In this document: positions 8,773-18,195 of the stretch, in pieces | Layout: each line of letters starts with the position of its first letter | How positions within the stretch are numbered: position 1 is the stretch's first letter | Source: Sideroxydans sp. | GTDB taxonomy: Bacteria; Pseudomonadota; Gammaproteobacteria; Burkholderiales; Gallionellaceae | Direction of reading: 5' to 3' | Length of the DNA: 64,000 nucleotides | Assembly (NCBI GenBank): GCA_016124455.1 | Contig: WGNQ01000011.1 | Coordinates: 1-64,000, forward strand | The notes under the pieces: generated by a model | Told to the model about the DNA's origin: nothing | Databases searched by the model: none | What the model saw: the letters and a program-made list of their open reading frames with translations, nothing else | Position numbers and translations under genes: made by a program

Positions 8773-9561
8773 TCAGTCCCCTCGAAACATGAATGCGGTC
8801 AAAATAAAATCCAGTATCAAAATCGCCAGCGACGACTCCACCACCGTGCGCGTGGTCGCGCCGGAAACGCCCTCTGCGGTGGGCGGCGCGTCATAGCCCT
8901 CAAACAGCGAAATCACGGTAACCGCCACACCGAACACCACGCTCTTGATCACGCCGTTCATGATGTCATGCTGAAAGTCCACGGCGGCCTGCATTTGCGA
9001 CCAGAACGAACCTTCGTCCACCCCGATCATCACCACGCCCACCACGTAACCGCCGAATACCCCCAGCGCGGAAAACAGCGCCGACAACAACGGCATGGAA
9101 ATCACCCCGGCCCAGAAGCGCGGCGCCACCACGCGCGCTATCGGGTTCACCGCCATGATTTCCATCGCGGAAATCTGCTCGGTCGCTTTCATCAGCCCGA
9201 TCTCGGCCGTCATTGCCGAACCTGCCCGGCTGGCGAACAGCAGCGCTGCCAGCACCGGCCCCAGCTCGCGCACCAGGCTCAACGCCACCAGCGAACCCAG
9301 CGCCGACTCGGAACCGTAACGCTTGAGCGTTTCGTACCCCTGCAGGCCCAGCACCATACCGACAAAAGTACCAGCCACCAGAATGATGATCAGCGACATC
9401 ACGCCGGTGAAAAACATCTCCCGGATCGTCAGGTGAAAACGACGGAAGCTGGGCCCCGAATAAAACAGCGTCATCAGGAAGAAGCGGGTCGCAAAACCCA
9501 GCCGCCACACCGCATTCACCGTACGATGCCCGATCGATCTCAGATTTTTGATAACTGGCAT
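8773..9561 (-). CDS. mlaE: Mla ABC transporter permease MlaE
   Basis: Permease subunit (262 aa) of the phospholipid transporter. Several membrane helices and the family motif region ELGPVLAALLFASRAGSAMT...EIGLMKATEQISAMEIM are clear. The start ATG 9561 is 2 bp after mlaF, so the genes are tightly coupled. Confidence 0.95.
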   Translation of the reverse strand: MPVIKNLRSIGHRTVNAVWRLGFATRFFLMTLFYSGPSFRRFHLTIREMFFTGVMSLIIILVAGTFVGMVLGLQGYETLKRYGSESALGSLVALSLVRELGPVLAALLFASRAGSAMTAEIGLMKATEQISAMEIMAVNPIARVVAPRFWAGVISMPLLSALFSALGVFGGYVVGVVMIGVDEGSFWSQMQAAVDFQHDIMNGVIKSVVFGVAVTVISLFEGYDAPPTAEGVSGATTRTVVESSLAILILDFILTAFMFRGD

Positions 9562-9563
9562 AT

Positions 9564-10367
9564 TCAGGCCCGCAGGTTTAAATCTTTGTTGTAATCGCCG
9601 TCCGGATAATGGAACGGAATCGGCCCATCCATTTCGCCGTGCACGAACTGGCGCACAAACGCTTCGTCGGAAGCGCGAATTTCATCGGCAGTGCCTTCCG
9701 CAATGATTGCACCATTTGAAACGAAGTAGACGTAATCCACGACTTTCAGCGACTCCTGCACATCATGCGTCACCAGCACCGAGGTCGCGCCCAGCGCGTT
9801 GTTCAGGCGGCGGATCAGGTTCCCCACCACCGTCAGCGAAATCGGGTCCAGCCCGGCAAACGGTTCGTCATACATGATCAGCATCGGATCCAGCGCCACC
9901 GTGCGCGCCAGCGCCACGCGCCGCGCCATGCCGCCGGACAGCTCGGCCGGCATCAGGTCCTGGGTGCCGTACAACCCCACCGCATGCAGCTTCATCATCA
10001 CCAGGTCGCGGATGATATCTTCCGGCAGATCGGTATGCTCGCGCATCTGGAACGCCACGTTGTCATACACCGTCATGTCGGTGAACAGCGCACCGAACTG
10101 GAACAGCATCCCCATCTTGCGGCGCATCCGGTACAGATTGTCCTGGCTCAGCTCGTGCATGACCTGCCCATCCACCTTCACATACCCCCTGGTCGGCTTG
10201 AGCACACCACTGATGTGGCGCAGGATCGTAGTCTTGCCGCACCCGGAAAGCCCCATGATGGCAATCAGCTTGCCCCGGGGGAAAGTCATGTTGATGCCCT
10301 TCAGGATGGGACGGTTGTCGTAAGCAAAATTGACGTCGCGGATTTCAACCAGCGCTTGCGATGACAC
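9564..10367 (-). CDS. mlaF: Mla ABC transporter ATP-binding protein MlaF
   Basis: ATPase that drives MlaFEDB. The 267-aa product has Walker A GLSGCGKTT, signature ELSGGMARR and Walker B MIMYDEPFAGLDP. The start is GTG at 10367. It is the first gene of a long minus-strand operon (mlaFEDCB, the ABC exporter, ibaG, murA) and is transcribed away from the sigma-54 activator gene. No mlaA is present in the window. Confidence 0.95.
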   Translation of the reverse strand: MSSQALVEIRDVNFAYDNRPILKGINMTFPRGKLIAIMGLSGCGKTTILRHISGVLKPTRGYVKVDGQVMHELSQDNLYRMRRKMGMLFQFGALFTDMTVYDNVAFQMREHTDLPEDIIRDLVMMKLHAVGLYGTQDLMPAELSGGMARRVALARTVALDPMLIMYDEPFAGLDPISLTVVGNLIRRLNNALGATSVLVTHDVQESLKVVDYVYFVSNGAIIAEGTADEIRASDEAFVRQFVHGEMDGPIPFHYPDGDYNKDLNLRA

Positions 10368-10513
10368 GTAATCAACACCTTGTTTGTCGGGGGCGCCATT
10401 CTAAACCACGCCCCCATAGTGCCACAACCCTGCAGCCGGTTAAGTTTTCCCGGCATATTGAGCTCACGACAAATGCAGGCTATCCTGCGCTACCATCATA
10501 TTTGGCATACTAA

Positions 10514-11983
10514 ATGGTTACGGCGAACATAAACAGCGCCCGGGGCAAAGCCGGCTATCCCAGCCTGCTCATCGTGGATGACGACCCGCTCATTCGCGAT
10601 TCCCTGCGCCTTTCGCTCACCGGCGAATTTGACATCCACACCGCCGAAAGCCGCCCTCAAGCCATTGCCATGCTGCGCGACATGCCGGCACGCCCGCAAC
10701 TGGCGCTGGTCGACCTGGGCCTCCCGCCGCTGCCCCATCGTCCGGAAGAGGGCTTCCATCTGATTGCCGAATTACTCGCACATTCGCCGCAAATCAAGAT
10801 TCTGGCACTATCCGGGCAGGACGAAGAGTCCAATGCGCGCCATGCCCGCGCGCTCGGCGCGCTGGATTTCATTGCCAAACCCTGCAAACCCGAACTGATA
10901 AAGCAACAACTGCGCAACGCGCTGCTCATCTCCGACAGCGAAAGTTCGCCAGACAGTCCGGGCAACGACGCCCTGCTCGGCATCGTCGGCCAGAGCGCCC
11001 CCCTCCAGGCGCTGCGCAGCCAGATCATGATGTATGCCAACACTCCGTTTCCGGTGCTGATCGAAGGCGAATCGGGCAGCGGCAAGGAGCTCGTCGCCGC
11101 AGCCCTGCAATTGCTTGGCGCCAACGGCAAATCACCCTATCTGGTTTTCAACTGCGCGGCCATTTCGCCCAACCTGCTCGAAGCCTCGCTGTTCGGCCAC
11201 ACCAAAGGTGCGTTTACCGGCGCGCAAACCCCCGCTGCCGGCTATTTTGAAGATGCCGGCAACGGCACGCTGTTTCTCGACGAGATCGGTGAACTGCCGC
11301 TGGAACTGCAGGCCAAATTGCTGCGGGTACTGGAGAACGGCGAGTATCAACGCGTCGGCGAAACCGTGACGCGCAAGAGCCGTGCCCGCATCATTGCCGC
11401 CACCAACCGCAACCTGCGCCAGGAAATACGCAATGGCAATTTCCGCATCGACCTGTATCACCGCCTCAGCGTGTTTACCATCCAGGTACCGCCGCTACGC
11501 GAACTCGGCGCGGACAAATTCCTGCTGCTCAATCATTTCCGCAGTTTCTATGCCGAACAGGCACAAAGCGCACCATTCGAACTGGATGCACCGGCATTGC
11601 ACACCTGGGAACAGTACCCGTTTCCCGGCAACACCCGCGAATTGCGCAATATCGTCATCCGCCTCGCCACAAAATATCCCGGCCAGACCATTACCAGCGC
11701 CCAACTGGAAGCCGAGCTTGACCTGCTGCCCGAATCAGACAGCGCCCGCACGGAAGCCGATCCACGGGAGATTGCCAAGCTGGCCCTGCAGCAGGCGGAT
11801 TTCAATCTCGACGACCTGCTGATGGAACAGGAGCGGCTGTACATCGACACTGCGCTGAGCCTGTCCAGGCATAACATCAGCGAAGCGGCCAAACTGCTCG
11901 GCCTCAATCGCACCACGCTGTACAGCCGCATGGAAGCACAACAGAAACACCTGGCCAGAAAAGACAGCAACGGGGAACAATAA
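10514..11983 (+). CDS. Sigma-54-dependent response regulator heading the MSHA-like locus
   Basis: Transcription activator of 489 aa. Residues about 17-135 form a receiver domain with acidic pocket VDDDP, phospho-acceptor D67 and K122. The AAA+ domain has Walker A GESGSGKE (185-192), the sigma-54 contact loop GAFTGA (232-237) and Walker B TLFLDEIGE. A Fis-type helix-turn-helix (ISEAAKLLGLNRTTLYSRM) ends the protein. The architecture matches PrsR/NtrC-like regulators. No histidine kinase is adjacent. It lies 3 bp upstream of mshM, so it may be co-transcribed with the pilus genes and may control them or other genes. Confidence 0.93.
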   Translation: MVTANINSARGKAGYPSLLIVDDDPLIRDSLRLSLTGEFDIHTAESRPQAIAMLRDMPARPQLALVDLGLPPLPHRPEEGFHLIAELLAHSPQIKILALSGQDEESNARHARALGALDFIAKPCKPELIKQQLRNALLISDSESSPDSPGNDALLGIVGQSAPLQALRSQIMMYANTPFPVLIEGESGSGKELVAAALQLLGANGKSPYLVFNCAAISPNLLEASLFGHTKGAFTGAQTPAAGYFEDAGNGTLFLDEIGELPLELQAKLLRVLENGEYQRVGETVTRKSRARIIAATNRNLRQEIRNGNFRIDLYHRLSVFTIQVPPLRELGADKFLLLNHFRSFYAEQAQSAPFELDAPALHTWEQYPFPGNTRELRNIVIRLATKYPGQTITSAQLEAELDLLPESDSARTEADPREIAKLALQQADFNLDDLLMEQERLYIDTALSLSRHNISEAAKLLGLNRTTLYSRMEAQQKHLARKDSNGEQ

Positions 11984-11986
11984 AAC

Positions 11987-13432
11987 ATGTATCTGGAACA
12001 TTTCGGGCTCAACGAGCCACCATTCAAGATCACGCCGATCACCGACTTTTTCTTTTCCGGCTCCAACCGCGGCGAGATACTCGACGCGCTGGTTTACGCA
12101 ATCAGCTCCAGCGAAGGCATCATCAAGATCACCGGCGAAGTCGGCAGCGGCAAAACCATGCTGTGCCGCATGTTGCTGGAGCGCCTGCCCTCGCAGGTGG
12201 AGCCGGTATACCTGGCCAACCCCAGCCTGTCGCGCGAAGAAATGCTGTACGCCATTGCCGACGGCCTCGGCCTCGATCTCGAAGGCCAGCGCGTCAATGT
12301 CATCCTGCAGACCTTGCAGAGCCTGCTGCAGCAAAAGACCCGCGACGGGAAACGCGTAGTGATCCTGGTGGATGAAGCGCATGCCATGCCGCTGGATACG
12401 CTGGAAGAATTGCGCCTGCTCTATAACCTGCAGGCCGGCGACCAGAAACTGCTGCAAATCGTATTGTTCGGCCAGCCCGAACTGAATGAAAAGCTGGACC
12501 AGCCCAACATGCGCCAGCTCAAGGATCGCATCGTGCACCATTTCACCATGCTGCCGCTGTCAAAAAACGCCATCGCGTCCTACCTGATGTTCCGCATGCG
12601 TGCGGCCGGCTATCGCGGCCCGGACATTTTTTCCGCCAATGCCGTCAAGCTTATCGGCAGCGCCTCGCACGGCCTGATGCGGCGCGTCAACATCCTGGCC
12701 GACAAGGCGCTGCTGGCGGCCTTCGTCGCCAACACCCACCAGATCGATGTGCGCCATGTGCAGGCCGCCATCCGCGACAGCGAGCTTGCGCCGAAACAGA
12801 GAAACCCAAAAAACATTGCCGTCATGGGTGGCATCGCACTGGCGACCCTGGTCCTGGCCGTTATCGGCTGGCCGCTGGTGGGGCACCTCGCCGCACCGAA
12901 AAATAGCCACGCCGCCCTCCAGCCCGCATCCGAACAAGCCGCCGCCCCGGCAATGGCAACGCCCCCTGCCTCAGCCGTAGCGCCAGTCGCGGTATCTGCC
13001 ATCGCTGCGGCGCCCACCAAACCAGCGGCAACCAGGGCGGCACAGCGCGTTCCCGCAAAACCGTCCGTGAAAGCCCCCAGAAAAGCCGCCGCGCAAACCA
13101 TGCCGCCGCTACTGCGGCAGCGTCTGGATGCGGCACAGGAAATGCTTGCCAAACGCAGCAAGAATGACACCAGCATTCAGCTGTACTATACCGAAGACGT
13201 ACGCCCCGCCCGCATGGAGCGTTTTCTGGAACGCGCCCGCAAACTGGGCAAGCTGCAGGAGATATACGTGCTGCCGATCAAGATCAAGGGCCATGATGGT
13301 TTCCGCGTACTGTATGGAAACTATCCCAGCATTGAAGCGGCCCGCACCGACGTCCAGCATTTGCCGAAACGCTACAAGGAAGCATTCGCACCTACGCTGT
13401 ACATGTCGGAAACGGCGCAGGCAACCCGATAA
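11987..13432 (+). CDS. mshM: MshM/ExeA-type AAA ATPase with C-terminal SPOR domain
   Basis: 481 aa. An AAA domain opens the protein (YLEHFGLNEPPFKITP; Walker A GEVGSGKT at 50-57; Walker B VVILVDEAH at 124-132). A membrane helix follows at about 277-297, then an Ala/Pro-rich periplasmic linker and, from about residue 390, a SPOR-like domain (EIYVLPIKIKGHDGFRVLYG). ExeA-type ATPases help secretins through peptidoglycan, and SPOR domains bind denuded glycans, so a role in placing the MshL secretin is plausible (inference). The layout also resembles DamX. Confidence 0.88.
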   Translation: MYLEHFGLNEPPFKITPITDFFFSGSNRGEILDALVYAISSSEGIIKITGEVGSGKTMLCRMLLERLPSQVEPVYLANPSLSREEMLYAIADGLGLDLEGQRVNVILQTLQSLLQQKTRDGKRVVILVDEAHAMPLDTLEELRLLYNLQAGDQKLLQIVLFGQPELNEKLDQPNMRQLKDRIVHHFTMLPLSKNAIASYLMFRMRAAGYRGPDIFSANAVKLIGSASHGLMRRVNILADKALLAAFVANTHQIDVRHVQAAIRDSELAPKQRNPKNIAVMGGIALATLVLAVIGWPLVGHLAAPKNSHAALQPASEQAAAPAMATPPASAVAPVAVSAIAAAPTKPAATRAAQRVPAKPSVKAPRKAAAQTMPPLLRQRLDAAQEMLAKRSKNDTSIQLYYTEDVRPARMERFLERARKLGKLQEIYVLPIKIKGHDGFRVLYGNYPSIEAARTDVQHLPKRYKEAFAPTLYMSETAQATR

Positions 13433-13520
13433 AACCTTGGCCTTAGGCTAAATGACATATTGAGGATGCCTGTTAATAATGCTAGGCTGCTCAAAAATAA
13501 TTCTGGAGGAGAGCGGCAAG

Positions 13521-15329
13521 ATGCGACAGAGTCATGCACTACTGTTTTTGAGCTGTATTCTGCTGAGCGCTTGCGGCACCCGGCAGATCAAGCCATCAGA
13601 CCAGCACATCCAGCGCAGCAGTGAAAAAACCGCGCCCGAAAGCGTCGCCATCCCGCCCCCGGTAAAGCACAGCATTCCCCTGCCACCGCCCAAAGCCTCC
13701 CCCAAAATCGAAACCTACAGCGTCGTTGTCACCAACGTTTCCGCACAGGAGATCCTGTTTGCGCTGGCCCGTGACGCCAAGGTCAACCTCGATATCTATC
13801 CCGGCATCCAGGGCAACGTGACCATCAATGCGATCAACCAGACCCTGCCGCAGATTCTCAGCCGCATCGCAAAACAGATCGACATGCGCTATGAGCTGGA
13901 CGGACAGAATCTCGCGGTTATGCCGGACACGCCCTATCTGAAGCAGTACCAGATCGACTATGTAAACATGTCGCGCGATACGGAAAGTTCCATCAACACC
14001 AATGCCACGGTAGGCAGCGCCACGAGCAGCGGCGGGGCCGCCGCGACCGGTAACGGCAGCAACTCGACCATTGCCATCAAGGATATTTCCAAGAACCGTT
14101 TCTGGGATACGCTGGTGCAGAACATCAAGGACATCCTGCATGAAACCGACAAGATATTACCTGCCGGATCCAGTGAAACCGTAGTCCAGCAAAGCAGCGA
14201 CATCAGCACCAGCGGTACCGGCGCTCAACCAGCCGGCGGCAAGAAGACCTCCGCCAAAGGCGGGATAGAAAACAGCCCGAATCCCGCCAATCTGCAGGAA
14301 GGCGCCACCACCGTCACCCGCACCAGCACTTTCCGCGAAGCGGCATCGGTGATCGCCAATCCGGAAACCGGCATCATCACCGTGCGCGCGACCGGCAAGC
14401 AGCATGAAAAAATCCAGGAATTCATCGATCAGGTCATGGCCAATGCCCGGCGCCAGGTCATGATCGAGGCGACCATCGCCGAAGTCGAGCTATCCGACCA
14501 TTACCAGCAGGGCATCAACTGGAGCGCCGCACACCTCGGCCGCGCCGGCTTCACCCTGACCCAGGCCGTAGGCGGCACGCTGACCGCACCGGCACAAAGC
14601 CTGTTCTCGCTCGGTTACACCAATACCGCATCGCGCCTCGGCAGCATCAGCGCACTGGTCAACCTGCTCGACACCTTCGGTACAGTCAAGGTGCTATCCA
14701 GCCCCAAACTGTCGGTGCTCAACAACCAGACTGCGGTCCTGAAAGTGGTCGACAACACCGTCTACTTCACCATCAAGGCCGATACCAGCCAGAACCAGAC
14801 GCAGACCACCACCACCTACACCACCACGCTCAATACCGTACCGGTAGGCTTCGTGATGAACGTGACGCCGGAGATCAGCGACAACGGCGAAATCCTGCTC
14901 AATGTCCATCCCAGCGTTTCGCGCATACTCAGCTACGTCAACGACCCGAATCCCGCGCTGAAGAAAAGTACGACCAATGGCTTCGCCCAGGACATCGTCA
15001 GCCAGATACCGGTGATCCGCACCCGCGAAATGGAATCCATGTTGCGCATCCAGGACGGCAACATCGCCGTCATGGGCGGACTGATGGAAGACTCGATGAG
15101 CAATACCGATGACACCGTACCCGGCATTTCGAGGATTCCCGCTGTCGGCGAGTTCTTCAAGAACAAGGACAATCAGCGCTCCAAGAAAGAACTGGTGGTA
15201 TTCCTGCGCCCTGTAGTGATCAGGGATGCCAGCATAAATGGTGACTTCAATGCATTCAGAAACTCACTTCCCGACGAGAATTTTTTCAAGGCAGAATCCG
15301 GAAAAAACGATAGCAACAGCGCCCCTTAA
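13521..15329 (+). CDS. mshL: MSHA-type pilus secretin MshL
   Basis: Outer-membrane secretin through which the pilus passes. The ATG at 13521 is preceded by GGAGGA and gives a lipoprotein signal peptide ending LLSACG. An N-domain (VSAQEILFALARDAKVNLDI) is followed by a low-complexity Ser/Gly/Thr stretch (about 165-270) and the C-terminal secretin domain (RRQVMIEATIAEVELSD...KVLSSPKLSVLNNQTA). About 602 aa. An open frame extends 14 codons further upstream but skips the good ribosome site. Confidence 0.94.
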   Translation: MRQSHALLFLSCILLSACGTRQIKPSDQHIQRSSEKTAPESVAIPPPVKHSIPLPPPKASPKIETYSVVVTNVSAQEILFALARDAKVNLDIYPGIQGNVTINAINQTLPQILSRIAKQIDMRYELDGQNLAVMPDTPYLKQYQIDYVNMSRDTESSINTNATVGSATSSGGAAATGNGSNSTIAIKDISKNRFWDTLVQNIKDILHETDKILPAGSSETVVQQSSDISTSGTGAQPAGGKKTSAKGGIENSPNPANLQEGATTVTRTSTFREAASVIANPETGIITVRATGKQHEKIQEFIDQVMANARRQVMIEATIAEVELSDHYQQGINWSAAHLGRAGFTLTQAVGGTLTAPAQSLFSLGYTNTASRLGSISALVNLLDTFGTVKVLSSPKLSVLNNQTAVLKVVDNTVYFTIKADTSQNQTQTTTTYTTTLNTVPVGFVMNVTPEISDNGEILLNVHPSVSRILSYVNDPNPALKKSTTNGFAQDIVSQIPVIRTREMESMLRIQDGNIAVMGGLMEDSMSNTDDTVPGISRIPAVGEFFKNKDNQRSKKELVVFLRPVVIRDASINGDFNAFRNSLPDENFFKAESGKNDSNSAP

Positions 15330-15344
15330 GCACAGGTCACTGTC

Positions 15345-16466
15345 ATGAGCCTATTACTCGACGCGCTTAAAAAGGCCGGACAAAACCGGCAGGACGATGC
15401 CACAGGAGAGCAGACGGACATGCCCCAGCGCACTGCTGAACTCACGCTCGAAGAACACCCGGGAACCTCGCGCGGCCAGTCGGCCCAACCCATTCCCGAA
15501 ACCGCGCGCAACGCCGGAAAGAATCTGTTTGCCGCCAAGGCGGCACCGGTGCGCGCCAGGCGGCTGCGGCTGGGCATCATCCCCATCGCCCTGATCAGCG
15601 GTGCAGTACTGGCCACCGCCGGCGGCATTTATGTGTGGTACGAAATTACGCCGCACCCGGTAGCAAGACGGGTCACGCCACCACCGCCGCCACCGTTGCC
15701 GGTCACCAGGCCGGCACCGCCACTGATACCCGCACCGCCTGCCGTGCAGGCACCCGCATTGCAGGATATGGCTGGCGTACTGCCTGCCGACACACCGCAG
15801 GAAATGGCGCCTTCCGCCGCGTTGGCGACTGACGAACCAGCAAGCGTACCGGCCTATCGCGAACCGCGTATCCGTATCGAAAGCCACCCCCAGACCAACA
15901 GCATCGATCCGGCGCTGGCCTCTGCCTACCAGTCCTACCAGCAGGGAAATTTTGCAGCCGCGCAGCAGCAATACATGACAGTGCTGCAACAGGATGCCAA
16001 GAACCGCGATGCCTTGCTGGGCATGGCGGTCATCGCCCAGCGCCAGGGGCAGAATGTCCTTGCCGCACAATATTACGAATACGTGCTGGCGCTCAATCCA
16101 CGCGACCCGGTTGCCTATGCCGGCATGACCGCACTCAGTCGCGACGATTCACCCAACGAAGAAAGCAGCCTCAAGCTGCTGCTCGCGCAACAGCCGCAAT
16201 CGGCCGCCCTGAATTTTGCGCTCGGCAACCTGTATGCGGCACAACAGCGCTGGTCCGAAGCGCAGCAGGCTTACTTCAACGCCTACAGCCTGCAACCCGA
16301 CAGCGCGGACTATGCCTACAACCTCGCGGTCAGCCTCGACCACCTGGGGCAAAGCAAATCCGCCGCACAATATTACCAACGGGCCCTGCAACTGGACAGT
16401 TCCGGGGCAGCGGGGTTTGACCGGGCGCAGACCGCGCAGCGCCTGAACGCTTTGAAGGCACCTTGA
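15345..16466 (+). CDS. mshN: MshN-like TPR protein
   Basis: 373-aa bitopic protein. A short cytoplasmic part is followed by one membrane helix (about 75-96, LGIIPIALISGAVLATAGGI), a proline-rich linker and at least four tetratricopeptide repeats in the periplasm. The opening MSLLLDALKKAGQNRQ is the sequence seen in MshN/GspB-like proteins. Probably an assembly factor that touches the secretin complex. Co-transcribed between mshL and mshE. Confidence 0.82.
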   Translation: MSLLLDALKKAGQNRQDDATGEQTDMPQRTAELTLEEHPGTSRGQSAQPIPETARNAGKNLFAAKAAPVRARRLRLGIIPIALISGAVLATAGGIYVWYEITPHPVARRVTPPPPPPLPVTRPAPPLIPAPPAVQAPALQDMAGVLPADTPQEMAPSAALATDEPASVPAYREPRIRIESHPQTNSIDPALASAYQSYQQGNFAAAQQQYMTVLQQDAKNRDALLGMAVIAQRQGQNVLAAQYYEYVLALNPRDPVAYAGMTALSRDDSPNEESSLKLLLAQQPQSAALNFALGNLYAAQQRWSEAQQAYFNAYSLQPDSADYAYNLAVSLDHLGQSKSAAQYYQRALQLDSSGAAGFDRAQTAQRLNALKAP

Positions 16467-16470
16467 ACAT

Positions 16471-18195
16471 ATGGCGCAGGAAAATACGACCACAAGACAA
16501 ATCCAGCAGCCGCTAGGGCGCCTGCTCGTCGAGAAAGGCGTTATCAGCGACGACCAGCTGCGCATCGCCATCCAGGAACAGAACAAATCCCACCAGCCGC
16601 TAGGCCGCCTGCTGGTCGGCCTCGGCTTCCTGTCGGAAGCGACTATCCGTGACGTCCTGTCGGAAAACCTGGGGCAGGAAAGCGTCGACCTGGCCACGGT
16701 CATCCTCGACCCCGCCGCGATCAAGCTGATCCCCAAGGACATTGCCCGCCGCTACCAGCTGGTGCCGCTGTCGGTGAATGCCGCCAGCAAGCAACTCACC
16801 CTGGCCGTCGCCGACCCGGACAACATCATCGCGCTGGACCAGGTGCGCGCACTGCTCAAGGATGAATACCGGCTGACCACACAGCTCGCCAGCGAATCCG
16901 ACATCCTGCGCGCAATCGACCAGTACTACGGTTTCGAACTGTCGATCGACGGCATCCTGCACGAGATCGAGCCGGGCGAAATGGAATACCAGGCGATGCA
17001 GGCCGGGGTCAACGAATTCAGCCAGCCGGTGGTACGCCTGATCGATGCGTTGCTCACCGAGGCAGTGCAGCGCGGCGCATCCGACATCCACTTCGAACCC
17101 GAGAGCAGCTTCCTGCGCATCCGCTACCGCGTGGACGGCGTATTGCGCCAGGTGCGCAGCCTGCACAAGAGCTTCTGGCCAGCGATGGTGGTGCGCCTGA
17201 AAGTGATGAGCAACATGAACATCGCCGAAACCCGTGCGCCACAGGACGGCCGCATTTCATTGCGCCTGTCCGGCCGGCAGATCGATTTCCGCGTTGCCTC
17301 GCACCCGACCACGCACGGCGAAAACCTCGTGCTGCGCATCCTCGACCGGCAGAAAGGTATCGTGCCGATCGACCAGCTCGGCCTCGACGAGGCCGCGTTG
17401 TCGGCACTCAAGCTCATGATCGCCAAGCCCGAGGGCATCGTGCTGGTAACCGGCCCTACCGGCAGCGGCAAGACCACCACGCTGTATTCGGTACTCAGCC
17501 ACGTCAACACCGAGTCGGTCAACATCATGACCCTGGAAGACCCGGTGGAATACCCGCTGTCGCTGATCCGCCAGACTTCGGTGAACGAAGCGGCAAAAAT
17601 GGATTTCGCCAACGGCATCCGCTCCATGATGCGCCAGGACCCGGACATCATCCTGGTCGGTGAAATCCGCGACCATCCCACGGCGGAAATGGCATTCCGC
17701 GCCGCGATGACCGGCCACCAGGTCTATTCCACGCTGCATACCAACTCGGCGCTGGGTGCCATCCCGCGCCTGCTCGATATCGGCATCCTGCCGGACATCA
17801 TGGCCACCAACATCATCGGCATCGTCGCCCAGCGCCTGATCCGAGTGTTGTGCCCGCACTGCAAATATTCCTACCAGCCCGATGCGGGCGAGCGCAGATT
17901 GCTCGGCATCTCCCACAACGAGGAAGCAACCATTTTCCGTGCCGCCGGCTGCGATATCTGCCAGCATCAGGGTTACATCGGGCGCATGGCGCTGATGGAA
18001 CTGCTCAAGATGGACAACGAACTCGATGACCTGATTTCGCGTCGCGCCAGCATCCACCAGCTGAAACAGGCCGCACTGGCCAGGGGCTTCCGCCCGCTTG
18101 CAGCCGACGGCATACGGCGCGTGCTGCAAGGCATCACCTCGCTGGCCGAAGTGGCCCGCGTCGTCGACCTCACCGAACGCATCAGCCAGCCATGA
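16471..18195 (+). CDS. mshE: Pilus assembly ATPase MshE (GspE/PilB family)
   Basis: Cytoplasmic hexameric ATPase powering pilus extension, 574 aa. The N-terminal part carries two tandem QPLGRLLV motifs spaced as in MshEN domains, which in the Vibrio homologue bind cyclic di-GMP. Walker A GPTGSGKTTT is near residue 328, Asp and His boxes follow (TLEDPVEYPL, GEIRDHPTAEMA), and two CxxC pairs (CPHC, CDIC) form the zinc site. Start 4 bp after mshN; overlaps mshG by 4 bp. Confidence 0.95.
   Translation: MAQENTTTRQIQQPLGRLLVEKGVISDDQLRIAIQEQNKSHQPLGRLLVGLGFLSEATIRDVLSENLGQESVDLATVILDPAAIKLIPKDIARRYQLVPLSVNAASKQLTLAVADPDNIIALDQVRALLKDEYRLTTQLASESDILRAIDQYYGFELSIDGILHEIEPGEMEYQAMQAGVNEFSQPVVRLIDALLTEAVQRGASDIHFEPESSFLRIRYRVDGVLRQVRSLHKSFWPAMVVRLKVMSNMNIAETRAPQDGRISLRLSGRQIDFRVASHPTTHGENLVLRILDRQKGIVPIDQLGLDEAALSALKLMIAKPEGIVLVTGPTGSGKTTTLYSVLSHVNTESVNIMTLEDPVEYPLSLIRQTSVNEAAKMDFANGIRSMMRQDPDIILVGEIRDHPTAEMAFRAAMTGHQVYSTLHTNSALGAIPRLLDIGILPDIMATNIIGIVAQRLIRVLCPHCKYSYQPDAGERRLLGISHNEEATIFRAAGCDICQHQGYIGRMALMELLKMDNELDDLISRRASIHQLKQAALARGFRPLAADGIRRVLQGITSLAEVARVVDLTERISQP

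Noticed and set aside
10389-10415. Hairpin GGGGGCG/CGCCCCC between mlaF and the activator
   Set aside because: Seven pairs with a 13-nt loop and no T-run; not convincing as terminator or operator.
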